From: Symsagittifera roscoffensis
Taxonomy: Eukaryota; Xenacoelomorpha; Acoela; Convolutidae
Length of the DNA stretch: 64,000 bases
Reading direction: 5' to 3'
Assembly: GCF_963678635.1 (NCBI RefSeq)
Contig: NC_087065.1
Coordinates: 20,637,302-20,701,301, forward strand
Position numbers and translations under genes: made by a program. Each line of letters starts with the position of its first letter. Within the stretch, counting starts at the first letter, position 1. Shown here in pieces: positions 23,135 through 32,563 of this stretch. The notes under the pieces were generated by a model. The model saw only the letters and a list, made by a program, of their open reading frames with translations. It was not told where the DNA came from and did no database searches.

Positions 23135-24428
23135 TTAACTCGGGTATAAAAATTCTCAAAAAAATGCGTGTGGCTGTTTCCGCATAAATTTTTGAGTGTT
23201 TAAGAGCTGGCAGGCATCGAGCATTTTAATGCTCTACAATAATTTCTCTTACTTATTTTTAGTTAAAAAAATTCCTTTTGAAAACTACAGCGCATGTTTA
23301 TTTTCATGGTCTGGCTATTCCAATTTTTAAGTCCAGAAGTCCACTCAAGAAATAAACCGACTCTGTTGAATTGAAGAAAACGGCTAAGAAACGTTTGCAA
23401 CTTTCGCAAAACGTTGCTTTGCAGCACCAAAAGGTAAAATTCAAACCGTTTTGAGCCAAACGCACCGTCTATAGGATCCGTCAGCCTCATTCGTTCTATT
23501 AGATTACTTCTACGCTTCACTTAAATAACGAAACAAACTATCCCAGTGATTACTGATTAAAACTTGATCCCGTAAAAAAGTTTGTTCTTGGACACACTGT
23601 CTTCATTAGCGCCAATATTGAATAGTCTAAGAGCGAATGTGTTAACAGAGTTTGGCATCCCAATTGACAACTTCCCGCGAAACTCATTTGAATAGCATTG
23701 CTTTATCAGAAGCAAGTGACCAGGTAAAAAAGTTACAAGGATGATGAAAAAATTTCTAGTAAAACTACTTCAATGCCAGCCATCGTTCACAAACTTTAGG
23801 ACTGAGCACTTTTGACTCATTCACGTCTCGATCAGTGAAACCTCTGAGATGCAAATGTGCTGTCCGCTTAACTGAATGATTAGAATGTCGATACATTGTG
23901 ATAGTAACACCCATGAATGTGTATTGGAGATGAGCGCTTTTTTGCATGTCGTAGCTCTTCATCGGTCACTTGCTCCAAAAAGGATGCAAACCTTGCAGGA
24001 TTAGAGATGGGACGAACTCTTCATGTCCATTCAAACGGGAACTGCACAAGCACCCGCACAGCTGGCTTTCAAAGGCCCTAAGTAAAAGTCGAAACATAGT
24101 TCCGAACTATATCTCGAATTAGTGCTCGTTTTCTTTCGCTGGCATTTACTAGGAGCTTTTGAACTATCAAAAGCAGTGAATTGGAGTTGTTATGTTCACG
24201 ACTACGTACGGCCACAAAAAACGCTGTAAATTGCATGCTGATAGTGATATGATTTTGATTTTTGTTTCTGGATTGTAGGCAACTACAAGTTTATATGTCC
24301 TTTTTTGGCTAGTATTAAGACCCGTATTTAGGGAAAAATAGTAAGCCCGCTCGGGCTGAACTTTATACGCTCCGGAGAAATAACGCGACTGATTGTAAAA
24401 AAGCTACTGTTCTGCTGTAGTGGCGCCA
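23135..24428. other. Host DNA between the two retroelements
   Basis: About 1.3 kb without a gene that I can support. Open frames at 23263-23520 and 23765-23962 (minus) lack any recognisable feature. Confidence 0.4.
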
Positions 24429-24432
24429 AAAT

Positions 24433-24840
24433 TGAGTTAGGACCGAAGTGTAACTCATAGAGTAATTTCGGATAGGGTACACCGTCTGCTCGTCACGCTA
24501 TCTTATTTTCGGCCGGATAGATTCGTGCAACTTCTTAGTCTAATACCGATCCTAATCTTACTCTTATACTATCTAGTCTCAGGTTGTTTAACTAGTCTCT
24601 GCTAGGCTCAATAGATCTAGGGTATACTGGTTTATTGCGGCTGCTGAAGTGCTCGGGAGAGTCCAACTAATTTCTAAGTTAAATTCAAATCTCTCTGGTG
24701 CTGAAATTACAAGTAACTTCAGCACTTACAAATAAGTGGGTTGTTAGTTAGATGGATCATGATTGGTTAATATTAAATACTTTACATTGGTAAAACATTT
24801 AATTTATCCAATCATAAAATATAGTTTAGATCAGGTTCCA
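24433..24840 (-). repeat. 3' LTR of element 2
   Basis: 408 bp, matching 42876-43283. On the element strand it has AATAAA (plus TTTATT at 24631-24636) as a likely poly(A) signal, CCAAT boxes near its 5' end, and a 13-bp-stem, 2-nt-loop hairpin (24698-24725, one mismatch). Confidence 0.93.
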
Positions 24841-24847
24841 CCCATCC
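24841..24847 (-). promoter_or_regulatory. Probable polypurine tract of element 2
   Basis: On the element strand GGATGGG directly precedes the TGGAACC start of the 3' LTR. Confidence 0.5.
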
Positions 24848-26397
24848 GGGTTTTACAGAGTTTTTTAGAACAGTTCTTCTGTAATTCAAGGGTGGATGAT
24901 GGACGTTGGTATTTGGCGAACATCATAATTTTCTTCCGCTTCTTCTTGTGACAACGACTGAGTCTTTGTAACAAAATCAATTCTGATTTCAGAATGGTTG
25001 GCTATGTCAGGTTTTTCTGTTCTTCGGGGAGAACTTCTTTTTGTGTCTGATCTAGCTTGGGAATGGCGTGGAGATTGTGCGTGGAGGGGATGCCTGGTTA
25101 CTCGGATCTGTACGTATACTTGAACATCGAGGTGGTCATTGGTCTAGTTCAATGAAGTCCTTTTCTGCGAAGTCAAGTCGTACTCTAAATCCTTTGAGTT
25201 GTGATTGTGAGCGGCATATCGATTGTAGTTGGTTATTCTCTCTCGAGTGTAGTGAGGTCGTCTTGTCTTTTGATGTTCGTCCTTGGTGTTGTATTCTGAT
25301 CTATATATTGCATCATGTGATTTTACATTTTATAAAACTTTTATTAGTTTAATATTTTTTAATCATGATTTTAGTTAGTTGTTTTCACAAAAGCTTTTTG
25401 TTTTAGTTCGGTTATTTTGAAGAGTTACTCACCCTTGAGTAGCTCTTATTAAAAATAAAGGTGTGGTCACAAAGCGTGGATGTAGCGCGGTGGGTTAGGC
25501 CGGCTATAGAGCATGCTCAGGACGTCCTTTCCTGGTGGGTTAGGCCAGGAGTGGGAGTATGATTTCATGCGGTGTTTGTGAGGGGTCCTGTTATGTGACA
25601 ACGTTTTATGTTGGGTTTGTTGTGGTTTTACTTATGTCTTGTTGGTTATGTACTTTTTCCAAAAAGCAAATTGTTTGTGGTATGGGTTTGTCTTTCGACT
25701 TTTTTGTGTTTTATTATTTCTTTCTAAGACTTTATAATAGTCTTCAAAAGAATAAATTATCCAGTTTTAAACTGGGTTAATCCGGTTTGGGTACCGTTGG
25801 TTTCCTTTTCTAAGTCATGCTGTTATTCTATGATTTGTGGTATTTAGTAAGCTGCGTTGGTTAGTTTTGTTTAGTATATGATTCCTTTCCAACCGGGTTA
25901 AAGGAAAGTTTGAAACATGTTATTATATGTTAGAGTTGTTGAGTGTGAAAACTTGAAACTGAAATTCATTATTTTAAACAATTCTTCGTGGGCGAGCTGT
26001 GCGAGTGTGGATAGAATTTTTGTGCGAATGAATGAAAATATCAAAAGGTTAGTACTGCAATTGCATTTTATTAATTTACTACATAGAATTTAGAAATTTA
26101 CTGCTAGTTATGGGGGAATGTTAAGATACAAATTTTCATCATATGTAGATTTACTGCTTTTGGGGGGAAATTTTATAAATTAATTTACTGCATTGGTATT
26201 ATATTTATTTAATTGTTGGTGCAAAAGTTTAATAGGGTCTTAAACAGTTTTGAAGAAGTTTGCTATTTTTTATTTTTCTTTTGGGAATTTTTCAGATGAT
26301 CTAGGATGAAGGCTAAAAATCTAAAGAAAACATGAATAAAGAATGGTGAGGTTTTAATATTGTAATTAATTAGTAATATTTACTTAATTCATACTTA
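24848..26397 (-). other. 3' non-coding region of element 2
   Basis: I found no coding frame on the element strand. It contains two copies of GGTGGGTTAGGCC (plus strand, near 25489 and 25532). Several AG acceptors with pyrimidine tracts (for example near 26310) could pair with the donor at 26398, making part of this a 3'UTR intron. Confidence 0.45.
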
Positions 26398-26401
26398 CCT
26401 G
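26391..26401 (-). promoter_or_regulatory. Consensus splice donor just after the 599-aa ORF
   Basis: On the minus strand the stop TAA (26404-26402) is followed by CAG|GTAAGTAT, a perfect metazoan 5' splice site with the intron starting at 26398. Confidence 0.6.
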
Positions 26402-28201
26402 TTAGTCGTCGGGGAAAAAACCGTGGGGGAAGATGTCGTGAATTAGTTCTGAAGTTGTTAGTAGTTTAGCTAAGATGCGGATGATATTTTTAGTTTGAAG
26501 CAGTGGCCAAAGCAATTGAAGTGCCTTAATAGTGGTTAGTTCTTCAGTGCCTACTGCAAACTCATAAGGTGTGTTTTGGATTAAGTTATATAATTTGTGG
26601 TTAAATTTAGTGTTGTGGATGAATTCTAAAATTGGGATTTCTATAGGTTGTAGGAACTCGTGCGGGATAAGGAAGGGTCGGGATTCTTCGGCGTTGAAGG
26701 TCTTGGTGATGGGGCAGAAAATGTACATTTGGGTTATGGGGTCATAATTACGAAGAATACCATGGAGGTTAGTGTCTTTAATACAATATGTGAAATTTAG
26801 GAAAAATGGTGAAGTGTATTTGGAATTGATGAATTGGAAACGATGGTGTGGTTGTCTAGAGGGTGTGTGGAGGTCAAAGTGATTTTGGATGAAACGATAG
26901 TAACTGTATGTATGTGTTTGTTTAGTGCGCAACATAATATCGTGTGAGCAGTGTAAATCTCTTTCGTGTGGTGCAAGGAAATGAAAGGTTAGTGAAAATA
27001 TTTGGAAGCGTTCTTTAAAACTTTCGTATGCTTGTGTGTCTGTTAGTGCTTCTGAAATAATGTGATCAAACTTGCGGTCGAAGATGTTTAGTGTAAATAT
27101 ATATGGTGTCTTGATGAAAAATTTCTCGGTGATTTGTGGATTAGCGAAGCGATCGTCGTCTAAGAATTGATCTTGGTTAGCTCTAATGATGTTGTGATCG
27201 TAGTATTCGAGTGTATATTCGTTAGCTCTAGGTGCAGTGTGTGTTTTTAGTGATTTTTTATATCCAACGTAAGTAAATTGTCTAGCGGTTAGTGGTGTAG
27301 TGAGTTGATATAGCATGTCCTTGTTTCGTTCTATATCGATGGAAGTGCTGGATAAAGGTAAGCAAAGAGGGTTAGTGAAATGATAGTATGAGGTCCAAGA
27401 GAGAGTGGGCATTAAAACGTATTCATCTACAAAGTTGCGTGTTTCGTTAGCGTCGTGAGGGGTGTTTAAAGTGTATTGTGGAAACGAGGGTAAGGTGATA
27501 GCTAAAAATTCTTTAGTGTTAGTATGCTGGGGGTGGTTGATGTATTCACGGGCTGTTCCTGGTTTTGCTGGGAAAGGATGGTTGGGGAATTTTCTTTTAA
27601 AAGTGCGGTAAGCTCTATTAGTGTTTAGTGAAGATATAGTGGATGTGGATGATGGTGTTAATGATTCAGTATAATTTGAAGAGGGTGTAGGGGGATTGGA
27701 TGAAATTGTAATGGAGGAGATTTGGTTTATGGTCGGGGTGTTAAGGTGGTAGGGTTGCTGTTGGAGGGTAATAAAATTATCTAGCTCTGGGGAGATTCGG
27801 GGGGTGTCTGGAGAATGAGATGATTGGTCAGATTGGTATGAGGAGTAGGTTGGGGTAACTTGGGAAGCATAAGAGGGTGTGGGGGTGATTGGGTCAGGGT
27901 TATTGGATAATATGGGTTGAAAAGGGGGTTGAGAAAAATTAGAAGGGTTATGAAAATTATTGGATGGGGATGGTTCTGAGTCGGCAAATTCATCGGGGGT
28001 TTCAATATTCGGGTTATTTAGCTGTGAGATGGAGTATAAAACTGAAATATGTGAGTTAGTGTCGGAATTCATGCCTGATGTTACATTGCTAGATGGAAAA
28101 TCGGGTGGCGGAAAAGCAAAAAGTGGTATGATTGGGATTGGAGAGGTAAGATTGGTTGGATGGGAATTTGATCGGTGTAGTGATCCAAGTTGGCGGCTCA
28201 T
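26402..28201 (-). CDS. Unknown 3' accessory protein of element 2 (599 aa)
   Basis: I do not recognise this protein. Residues 1-195 are Pro/Ser/Thr/Asn-rich and probably disordered. A small basic patch follows (about 196-204, RAYRTFKRK). Residues 230-599 look like a folded, aromatic-rich domain with few cysteines. No signal peptide and no clear membrane segment are seen. It lies downstream of the Env-like gene, where retroviruses keep accessory genes, and is framed by a pyrimidine-tract acceptor 6 nt before its ATG and a consensus donor right after its stop. It is therefore probably made from its own spliced message. The uninterrupted 1.8-kb frame argues for selection. It could be a regulatory, matrix-like or immune-modulating protein; nothing in the sequence decides. 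Confidence 0.8.
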   Translation of the reverse strand: MSRQLGSLHRSNSHPTNLTSPIPIIPLFAFPPPDFPSSNVTSGMNSDTNSHISVLYSISQLNNPNIETPDEFADSEPSPSNNFHNPSNFSQPPFQPILSNNPDPITPTPSYASQVTPTYSSYQSDQSSHSPDTPRISPELDNFITLQQQPYHLNTPTINQISSITISSNPPTPSSNYTESLTPSSTSTISSLNTNRAYRTFKRKFPNHPFPAKPGTAREYINHPQHTNTKEFLAITLPSFPQYTLNTPHDANETRNFVDEYVLMPTLSWTSYYHFTNPLCLPLSSTSIDIERNKDMLYQLTTPLTARQFTYVGYKKSLKTHTAPRANEYTLEYYDHNIIRANQDQFLDDDRFANPQITEKFFIKTPYIFTLNIFDRKFDHIISEALTDTQAYESFKERFQIFSLTFHFLAPHERDLHCSHDIMLRTKQTHTYSYYRFIQNHFDLHTPSRQPHHRFQFINSKYTSPFFLNFTYCIKDTNLHGILRNYDPITQMYIFCPITKTFNAEESRPFLIPHEFLQPIEIPILEFIHNTKFNHKLYNLIQNTPYEFAVGTEELTTIKALQLLWPLLQTKNIIRILAKLLTTSELIHDIFPHGFFPDD

Positions 28202-28230
28202 CGTGGGCTAAAAAAATGATTATTTTGAGA
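28202..28230 (-). promoter_or_regulatory. Candidate splice acceptor for the 599-aa ORF
   Basis: On the minus strand CATTTTTTTAG (AG at 28209-28208) is followed by six bases and the ATG at 28201. The AG belongs to an in-frame TAG, so the frame cannot extend upstream, which fits initiation at this ATG on a spliced RNA. Confidence 0.5.
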
Positions 28231-28385
28231 CTGAAAAGCGGTGGTATGGGGTTGTTCAATAATTTGTTCATAAGTATTATCATCTTGTGACTGGTGTGTC
28301 ATTATATGTTGGACGGGACTTTGTGATGTATTGAGTCGAAAATTTGGATTATGTGTGATTGCTAAATTTCGAAAATTTCGTGGGA

Positions 28386-30815
28386 CTAGGGATAGTGGAT
28401 GGTTATTTGGTAGGGTTGTAATTGTGGTGCCGTTGGCTGTGTGTCGACGTTGTTATGTTCTTCGTCGTATGTATTTTGTCGTGTTGTGATTTTTGTGTTA
28501 TATTCTTTTATTTGTGCGTCTAAAAGAATTTTGTTTATAGATGTAGAAAAGATTCCAAAAAATCCTGCAAAGAGTATGCGTGCTACGCTTGCTTGTCTGT
28601 TTACTTGTGTGTGTATAGCACACGTGTTGTAGATTCCTTTTAAAAGTGAGAAAAGAAATCCAATAAAGTTAAACATTGCGTATAAAATAGTCAATTTTTC
28701 TAAGATGTAGTAGGGCCATCCTAGAAAATCGAGGATCTCATTTTTGAGTGTAACAAAGCTAAAAATGTTAATTGGTGATATATCTTGGGGACGGTATTTT
28801 TCACCGTTTAGATATATATAATCTTTAATGTCTTTAAAATATCCGCTATAGTCTTGGGTGTAGATATCGGCAAATCCTGCGGTTTCTGCAAGTTTGCGTA
28901 AATTTTGGTCTATTGATTGTCTTTGTATAGTGTCCATTTGTGTTAATAATTCTTGGAATTGTTGTGTTCTAATGTGATGTTGAATATCTGATTTTGAATA
29001 GATTCCTATTGATTGTAAGTCTATATTTGGGTTTCGAGCAATAGCGCGAATGCTTTCTGGTGAAAATTTTTTGAGTGATTGCATTAATGTGGGATATGGA
29101 GTGAGAAGATAATATTTATTTTCATCAGGGTTTAGTTGTACTACATTGTGGCTATTTTCTGATCCACATGGGACTGCGGTATCCCAGAAATAGGTTCTTC
29201 GTGAAAGTGTATCCACGAAATGTACTTTATTCTTATAAAAGATAGGGATTCTTTTATAACATCGTTTATCTTCAAAAACGTATAGTGGTGATACTTTTTT
29301 GGTACAAGTATAAAACCATAAGATGTTTCCTTCATAGTCTAAAAAATTTGATCTATTTCCTGATAATAAGTATCCTGCGTAGGGTATTTTTAATACTGCT
29401 AGTGCAAGTGATTGTAATATTTGTGTTCGTTCTAATTCGCATAGTTGGTGTAGTGTTTCTAATTCGGAGAGTGACATTTCTTGAAAAATGCGGCTAATTG
29501 TATAGTCTAGTTTCATATCCAAATGAATATCATAGTGGATATTACCGAAATATGTAGTATTCATTAGTGATAATTCTTGTAAGCGTGTGCTTCTGGTGTC
29601 ATAAGGTTTTAGATGTCCACCAGGTTGTCCGTTACTTTTTTCAAAATTAACTGGTATATAGGATGTTCCTTCGTTTAGAGGATGACCTGTGGCATATGGG
29701 TCGATTTTTACTTTTCCAGTGGTCATGTCGAATCCTTTTTCGTATTCAACTAATATTTCAGAGTATTGTGTTCTGTGAAGTGGATTCCTGTATTTACATG
29801 CAAGTTCTGTTTCTTGATATATTTGAAAACGTGTCAATTTATTTTCTATATTGTCTATGTTTCTAAAATCGGAACTTAGTTTGCGTGATGGATGGACTTG
29901 TTCATATGGAATTGATTGTATAAAATATTTTTCGTGAAATTTTATCATACGAGCGTGTATTTTTGCTACTTGAAATGTTGTACATGTATCTTCGGGGAAC
30001 CAAACAATTGTTGCTTGTGTTCTCGTTGTAGGGTCGCAATATCCTTGATCATTTTTACAAGGTAGTCGGATTCCTTGATAGATCATTGTATTATCAGATA
30101 AATCTCGTGTGAGTTGTATTTTTTCGAGTTGTATTTTCCAATCGAAAAACATTATTTCTTGGTATCCTTTATTTTTCGTGTCTGCTTTGCAGTTTGATGG
30201 GTTATTTATACCAATGTGTGGTATCCAATGTTTATCATGTAGGTCATAGGTTAATCGTCCGTGTGCGCCGTTATACGGGTATTTTTCGTCTAGTTTTATA
30301 TGTCCTTGGTGTCTTTCAAGTTGTGATTGATGTACAGAGTCTGAAAAAACTTGAAAATTAACTAATTTTCTTTGGGAGTTTTTATTTCGTGTGATGTTTA
30401 GTCTAAGTAATTCATTTTTACAATCGTCGGGATGGAGATGTAAAAGACGTTCTATATTACTTTGATAGAATGATTCATGGTCAAGTCGGTTTTTGTTTCC
30501 GTTCGAGACTTGTGAACAATGTACTTTCTTTTCGGAAAATGTTGCTGTGAATTTATAACCTGTAACTGTTGTTGCTCGGGCTTTTGAATAGAGTGTTGCT
30601 ATTACATCTGTGGTTTCTATAGCTTGTGGTTCTGTTTCACATTGTGATACTTGATTTATTGCATATTTATGTAGTGTTTTTTGTTCATTTTCTTCACAGT
30701 CGTAATGTGTTACTAATAAATCTTGTGGTCCTGTACGAGGGGAAGGGTTTATGTTTTGATTTGAGGTTACTAGAAAAGGGAGTTGGAGAAAAATTAATAA
30801 TTTTAAAATATACAT
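28386..30815 (-). CDS. Env-like membrane glycoprotein of element 2 (809 aa)
   Basis: It is probably a type I membrane glycoprotein displayed on particles or cells. It begins with a signal peptide (about 1-18, hydrophobic, ending VTS). It has a cysteine-containing ectodomain with early cysteines at 40, 59, 100 and 132 and potential N-glycosylation sites (such as NIT at 140). Near the C-terminus are a strong transmembrane segment (about 708-732) and a second hydrophobic stretch (about 742-759) before a polar tail. No classic RX(K/R)R furin site was noticed. The early Cys spacing, with a Tyr-Asp-Cys near the mature N-terminus, resembles what I know of chuvirid-type glycoproteins captured by some arthropod LTR elements. 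That is pattern recognition, not an alignment. The gene overlaps the preceding ATG-less frame by 13 nt. The frame is intact. Alternatives are an Env of unrelated origin. Confidence 0.75.
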   Translation of the reverse strand: MYILKLLIFLQLPFLVTSNQNINPSPRTGPQDLLVTHYDCEENEQKTLHKYAINQVSQCETEPQAIETTDVIATLYSKARATTVTGYKFTATFSEKKVHCSQVSNGNKNRLDHESFYQSNIERLLHLHPDDCKNELLRLNITRNKNSQRKLVNFQVFSDSVHQSQLERHQGHIKLDEKYPYNGAHGRLTYDLHDKHWIPHIGINNPSNCKADTKNKGYQEIMFFDWKIQLEKIQLTRDLSDNTMIYQGIRLPCKNDQGYCDPTTRTQATIVWFPEDTCTTFQVAKIHARMIKFHEKYFIQSIPYEQVHPSRKLSSDFRNIDNIENKLTRFQIYQETELACKYRNPLHRTQYSEILVEYEKGFDMTTGKVKIDPYATGHPLNEGTSYIPVNFEKSNGQPGGHLKPYDTRSTRLQELSLMNTTYFGNIHYDIHLDMKLDYTISRIFQEMSLSELETLHQLCELERTQILQSLALAVLKIPYAGYLLSGNRSNFLDYEGNILWFYTCTKKVSPLYVFEDKRCYKRIPIFYKNKVHFVDTLSRRTYFWDTAVPCGSENSHNVVQLNPDENKYYLLTPYPTLMQSLKKFSPESIRAIARNPNIDLQSIGIYSKSDIQHHIRTQQFQELLTQMDTIQRQSIDQNLRKLAETAGFADIYTQDYSGYFKDIKDYIYLNGEKYRPQDISPINIFSFVTLKNEILDFLGWPYYILEKLTILYAMFNFIGFLFSLLKGIYNTCAIHTQVNRQASVARILFAGFFGIFSTSINKILLDAQIKEYNTKITTRQNTYDEEHNNVDTQPTAPQLQPYQITIHYP

Positions 30816-31939
30816 GTGTATGATAATCCTGAGTATGGGTTATAAAATGTAATGTAACCAATTGTGTTTTTGGTGTATCTGTCGTATTTATATATTACTT
30901 CAGTAGTTATAAACGGTGGTGGTAGTGATTGAGCTGTTATGTTAGGTGGATTTAATGGGTAGGGATGTTGGGTAATGTTATTTAACTTAACTGTGATTTC
31001 AAACTTTAATTGTAAACTGTTTTGTTGGAGTATTTGAATATTGTGATCACGGATATCGTTGTGAATATCTTGGCGATATTGTAATCTATTAAGTGCCCAG
31101 TTATGAAGGCGGTTACTTTCTTGATGTTGTCCAAATAATGGTGGAGGTGCTGTAAATGTATTCCAATCTAATCTTAAAGGAATACTTATTGATGATTGTT
31201 CTCGATATCTGGCGTCGAGATTATTTGGAAAATTTAAGTTAAAGGGTAGTGGTGAAAATTGGCTTATTGATGGTGTTGATGGTAGTGATAATGTTTCTGG
31301 TAGTGATGAGGATGTTGTTGTATCCGTAGAAATATCTATGGGGTCATTGACTAAATTTGGTTCACCTTGTGTAAATGAATGTGTAGTCCAATATGGTAGT
31401 CGTGATGTTAGGTTTGGGGGGTTAAAAGGATTTTCTCGTGCTTGTTCAGATGTTGGTGTTGAACCTAAGTAGTCTGAAGGTAGACTTGAAGTGCTTCGTT
31501 GTGAAAAAAGTGTAGGAGTTTCTGGTGTGATACCAGTGGTGTTTTCTGGAGTGGTTTGTGATGGGGATTGAGGTATATCAAAATGAACTCGGGGAGTTTG
31601 AAAATTTCTATTTCGTCGAGGATGTATAATTTGTCTATTTATTTCTGTTGTGTTTTGGTTTTGACTAAGGTTTCGTATTCTACTTAGTTCTTGTGGTAGT
31701 GTTGGGTAAAGATTGTATGTTGGTTCACTTAGGGATGCTTGTCGTTGAACTGGTTCTAGTGGTTCAGATAAACGAGCGTGCCGTTCTTCAAAAGTGTATG
31801 GATTGTCTTGAAAAGAAATTCGTGTAGATGTTTGAGGATTTTGAGTAGTTGAAGGTGGTGTTGGATTATCTTGGGATGATGTCGGTGAAGACTGATTCTG
31901 TGACTGTTGGGTAGCAATTTTTGATGGATTTTTGAATTT
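30803..31939 (-). CDS. ATG-less open frame of element 2, about 378 codons
   Basis: A continuous frame follows an in-frame TAA and runs to TAA at 30805-30803. I find no methionine codon anywhere in it, so it must be reached by splicing, a non-AUG start or frameshifting. The first half is Gln/Pro/Ser/Thr-rich. The second half looks folded, with Trp and Arg (for example LRLDWNTFTAPP and NRLHNWALNRL), and ends near GLSYTCIF. It ends inside the Env-like gene's start (13-nt overlap). AG acceptors near its beginning (around CAACAG and CACAG) are candidate splice sites. Product unknown; it could be an N-terminal part of a surface protein, a matrix-like protein or an independent accessory factor. Confidence 0.6.
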   Translation of the reverse strand, partial: KFKNPSKIATQQSQNQSSPTSSQDNPTPPSTTQNPQTSTRISFQDNPYTFEERHARLSEPLEPVQRQASLSEPTYNLYPTLPQELSRIRNLSQNQNTTEINRQIIHPRRNRNFQTPRVHFDIPQSPSQTTPENTTGITPETPTLFSQRSTSSLPSDYLGSTPTSEQARENPFNPPNLTSRLPYWTTHSFTQGEPNLVNDPIDISTDTTTSSSLPETLSLPSTPSISQFSPLPFNLNFPNNLDARYREQSSISIPLRLDWNTFTAPPPLFGQHQESNRLHNWALNRLQYRQDIHNDIRDHNIQILQQNSLQLKFEITVKLNNITQHPYPLNPPNITAQSLPPPFITTEVIYKYDRYTKNTIGYITFYNPYSGLSYTCIF

Positions 31940-31944
31940 TTACT

Positions 31945-32133
31945 TTAGTGGGAAGGTTTATGTTTATTATAATATTCTTCCAGAAAAATAATTAGAAAAA
32001 TTGTTGCTAGGGCAAATGTGATGATTGCTTTCTTTATACATTTACATATTGTCAAAATGAGGGATGATAAAAATGTTATGAAAATTACAAACAATAAAAA
32101 AATATCAGTTCTACTGAAAATTGTTCGTATCAT
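31945..32133 (-). CDS. Small membrane protein, two hydrophobic segments (62 aa)
   Basis: Hydrophobic segments at about 11-30 and 36-51 are separated by a short Cys/Lys loop (CKCIKK), with a charged C-terminal tail. The size and layout are viroporin-like. Its ATG overlaps the stop of the upstream 76-aa ORF as ATGA (32133-32130), a classic termination-reinitiation arrangement. No homologue recognised; function is inference. Confidence 0.55.
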   Translation of the reverse strand: MIRTIFSRTDIFLLFVIFITFLSSLILTICKCIKKAIITFALATIFLIIFLEEYYNKHKPSH

Positions 32134-32360
32134 TTAGACAAGTTGTTAAAATCGTACCTGTGGATATATTCAAGGGTTTTGGAAAGTTGGAGGAATAGTT
32201 CGAGTATTGTGTAGAAAATTAAAAAAATGTTACAAAAAATGATTAGGATTATTAGAAAATATTCAAGTATATCAAAAAGAAATATTATAAAGGCTTCAAG
32301 TATTGAAAAAAAATGTTTAAAATTTATAAGTATTTGAGCAACTGTTTGAGAGAAGAGCAT
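32130..32360 (-). CDS. Small hydrophobic membrane protein (76 aa)
   Basis: A long hydrophobic stretch (about 22-58, Ile/Leu/Phe-rich with two Asp/Glu) suggests one or two membrane passes, and the C-terminus is polar. The start abuts the preceding frame's stop as TAAATG (32363-32358), and the end overlaps the 62-aa ORF as ATGA. A chain of three touching frames is not expected by chance in AT-rich DNA. Family unknown. Confidence 0.5.
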   Translation of the reverse strand: MLFSQTVAQILINFKHFFSILEAFIIFLFDILEYFLIILIIFCNIFLIFYTILELFLQLSKTLEYIHRYDFNNLSK

Positions 32361-32555
32361 TTAAGAAATGATCTCTTGGTCGAATATTTTTTGCTGTTTG
32401 AGGCGATTTTCTAGTGTGGTCGAATTATTTATTAGTTTTTTTGACAAGTGGGTTGAGTTTTGTAAAAATTTGTTGGGGGCAATTTTTATGGTGACTGGGA
32501 GGTCGTCTTTTTCTTTATTTTTGTTTGTCAAATGATCCGGGGTATGGTAAGATTT
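32361..32555 (-). CDS. ATG-less 64-codon frame of element 2 (probable exon)
   Basis: An open frame between TAA at 32558-32556 and TAA at 32363-32361 encodes a lysine/asparagine-rich, helix-like segment without methionine (for example VTIKIAPNKFLQ). It is directly followed by the ATG of the 76-aa ORF. AG sites within its first third (AAAG, CCCAG) could serve as acceptors. I infer a 3' exon of a spliced product; it is too short to exclude chance. Confidence 0.4.
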   Translation of the reverse strand, partial: KSYHTPDHLTNKNKEKDDLPVTIKIAPNKFLQNSTHLSKKLINNSTTLENRLKQQKIFDQEIIS

Positions 32556-32563
32556 TTATACTT

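Noticed and set aside
25068..25780. Plus-strand frames in the 3' region of element 2
   Set aside because: Antisense to the element, without start context, domain or conservation argument.
28089..28283. 64-aa minus-strand frame overlapping the start of the 599-aa ORF
   Set aside because: It overlaps the stronger frame out of phase and lacks features beyond a short hydrophobic run.
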